This document shows, piece by piece, positions 63,237 to 64,000 of a DNA stretch of 64,000 nt. The stretch comes from CAMPJU01 sp036675265 (GTDB lineage Bacteria; Pseudomonadota; Gammaproteobacteria; Xanthomonadales; Xanthomonadaceae). Position 1 is the first letter of the stretch, and every line of letters begins with the position of its first letter. The notes under the pieces are model-generated. The model was not told the origin of the DNA and did no database searches. It saw nothing but the letters and a program-made list of their open reading frames with translations. The stretch covers positions 1 through 64,000 of the forward strand of contig JAKFFJ010000051.1 of assembly GCA_036675265.1 (NCBI GenBank), in the 5' to 3' direction. The position numbers and the translations under genes are program-made.

Positions 63237-64000
63237 CTAACCGTCGGTCGCCGTCGGCCTGCGCCCGGCGTCCAGCGCGATGACGCGGTCGGCGAGGGTG
63301 GGCAAGGTCGCCATCGCATGCCGGCTGACGCGTTCGAAGAACTGCACGAAGCGCATGACCTGCGCGTGGTCCATCGCGCGTCGCGCCGGGTGGGCGGCCT
63401 GGAGCGTGCGTTCCTGCTGCCAGCGCCAGTCGGGGACGACCTCGAACCCGGGGCCCTGCAGGAACAGCATCCAGGGCAGGCGTTGCCAGAGCGCAGGGTA
63501 GTCCCGTGCCAGCGACGCGTTCGCCCAGCGTCGCCAGGTGCCCTCCGGGTCCTCCTCGCGCTCGAGGCGGTTGAGTGGGGCCCGCAACGCGGATTCCGGT
63601 TGCGGCGGCACCCTCAGGAACCAGCCTTCGAAGACGACCAGGTCGATGTCGCGTGCCACCGGCCACCGCGAGGGCGGCAGCCGGCGGTCGGCGATCTTGT
63701 CGAAGCGCGGCACCCTGGCCGGCGCGCGCGCGGCGAACGCGTCGAGCACCTCGCAGGCAAGGGGTACGTCGTGCGTGCCCGGCGGGCCCCGCGTCGCGCA
63801 CAGGGGGTGCACGGTGCGGCCAAGCCGCAGGCGCTCGCGCCGGCCCAGGTAGAAGTCGTCGATCGACAGCGCCAGCGCACGCACGCCGCGGTCGCGCGCG
63901 GCGGCGACCAGTTGCGAGGCGAGGGTGGACTTGCCGGTGCCCTGCAGCCCGGCGACGGCGTGGACGCGCAGGCCGCGATCCAGCGCCTCGGCCAGCCGCG
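63237..64000 (-). CDS. P-loop kinase, D-glycerate-3-kinase-like, cut by the right edge
   Basis: The frame is open to the end of the window, so the N-terminus is missing. The visible 254 residues include the P-loop VAGLQGTGKSTLASQLV near the edge, ALSIDDFYLGRRERLRLGR, HPLCATRGPPGTHDVPLACE, PRFDKIADRRLPPSRWPVAR and IDLVVFEGWFLRVPPQPESA. This order matches plant-type glycerate 3-kinases and their bacterial relatives (YggC/YgfD-like phosphoribulokinase family). The ATG at 63884 would cut off the P-loop and is not the start. It lies upstream of aroK on the same strand. Confidence 0.88.
   Translation of the reverse strand, partial: RLAEALDRGLRVHAVAGLQGTGKSTLASQLVAAARDRGVRALALSIDDFYLGRRERLRLGRTVHPLCATRGPPGTHDVPLACEVLDAFAARAPARVPRFDKIADRRLPPSRWPVARDIDLVVFEGWFLRVPPQPESALRAPLNRLEREEDPEGTWRRWANASLARDYPALWQRLPWMLFLQGPGFEVVPDWRWQQERTLQAAHPARRAMDHAQVMRFVQFFERVSRHAMATLPTLADRVIALDAGRRPTATDG

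Overview
The window is high-GC, gene-dense bacterial chromosome, best read as a member of the Xanthomonadales (Lysobacteraceae; Lysobacter, Luteimonas or Thermomonas-like). This rests on the very high GC codon use, the SAH riboswitch in front of ahcY next to metK, an S-box (SAM-I) fragment in a gammaproteobacterial context, the Lys/Ala/Arg histone H1-like protein, two large TonB-dependent receptors, sensor proteins with two-component-regulator beta-propellers, and GTP-dependent PEP carboxykinase. No CRISPR array, prophage, insertion sequence, rRNA or tRNA was seen. The genus is an inference; no 16S is present.

Layout. 1-4 kb: SAM cycle and tRNA modification (ahcY with its SAH riboswitch, metK, a methyltransferase coupled to dusB). 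4-7.4 kb: Fur-controlled iron uptake (TonB receptor plus PepSY membrane protein). 7.4-16.9 kb: ribokinase-like enzyme, BON protein, NupC transporter, a GGDEF-type protein, a sigma factor/membrane protein/PDZ operon, QmcA-NfeD pair, gcvT-gcvH. 16.9-18.3 kb: a 750-bp region with no convincing protein gene that holds a strong promoter and an intrinsic terminator (candidate small RNA or attenuated leader) before the histone-like gene. 18.3-25.2 kb: class C serine hydrolase, then a run lemA, M48 peptidase, MFS transporter, metallophosphoesterase, DUF922 protein. 25.2-30.3 kb: fadE divergent from a TetR regulator with an operator between them, then pckG. 30.3-38.1 kb: TonB receptor, DUF6445 protein and a methyltransferase converging on TPR-sulfotransferase and TPR-aspartyl-hydroxylase genes, a possible receptor-linked protein or peptide modification locus. 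38-47 kb: outer-membrane-type protein, hslO, mtgA, glycosyltransferase, CBS protein, AsmA protein, prfC, a propeller lipoprotein. 47-59 kb: signalling proteins (MASE1-GGDEF-EAL, propeller-GGDEF, propeller-histidine kinase) interleaved with sdaA, a glutaredoxin-like protein and a YceI-b561-YceI operon. 59-64 kb: a lipoprotein, hemE, a WGR protein, aroB, aroK and a kinase cut by the window edge.

The most striking observation is at 47.14-47.28 kb: the 5' half of a SAM-I riboswitch aptamer is joined directly to what reads as the last residues of homoserine dehydrogenase. In relatives an S-box drives a metX-metB-hom type operon, so this looks like the scar of an operon-sized deletion. Other points of interest are the TonB/sulfotransferase/hydroxylase locus, the promoter-embedded fadE operator, and the transcript predicted between 17.36 and 17.53 kb.
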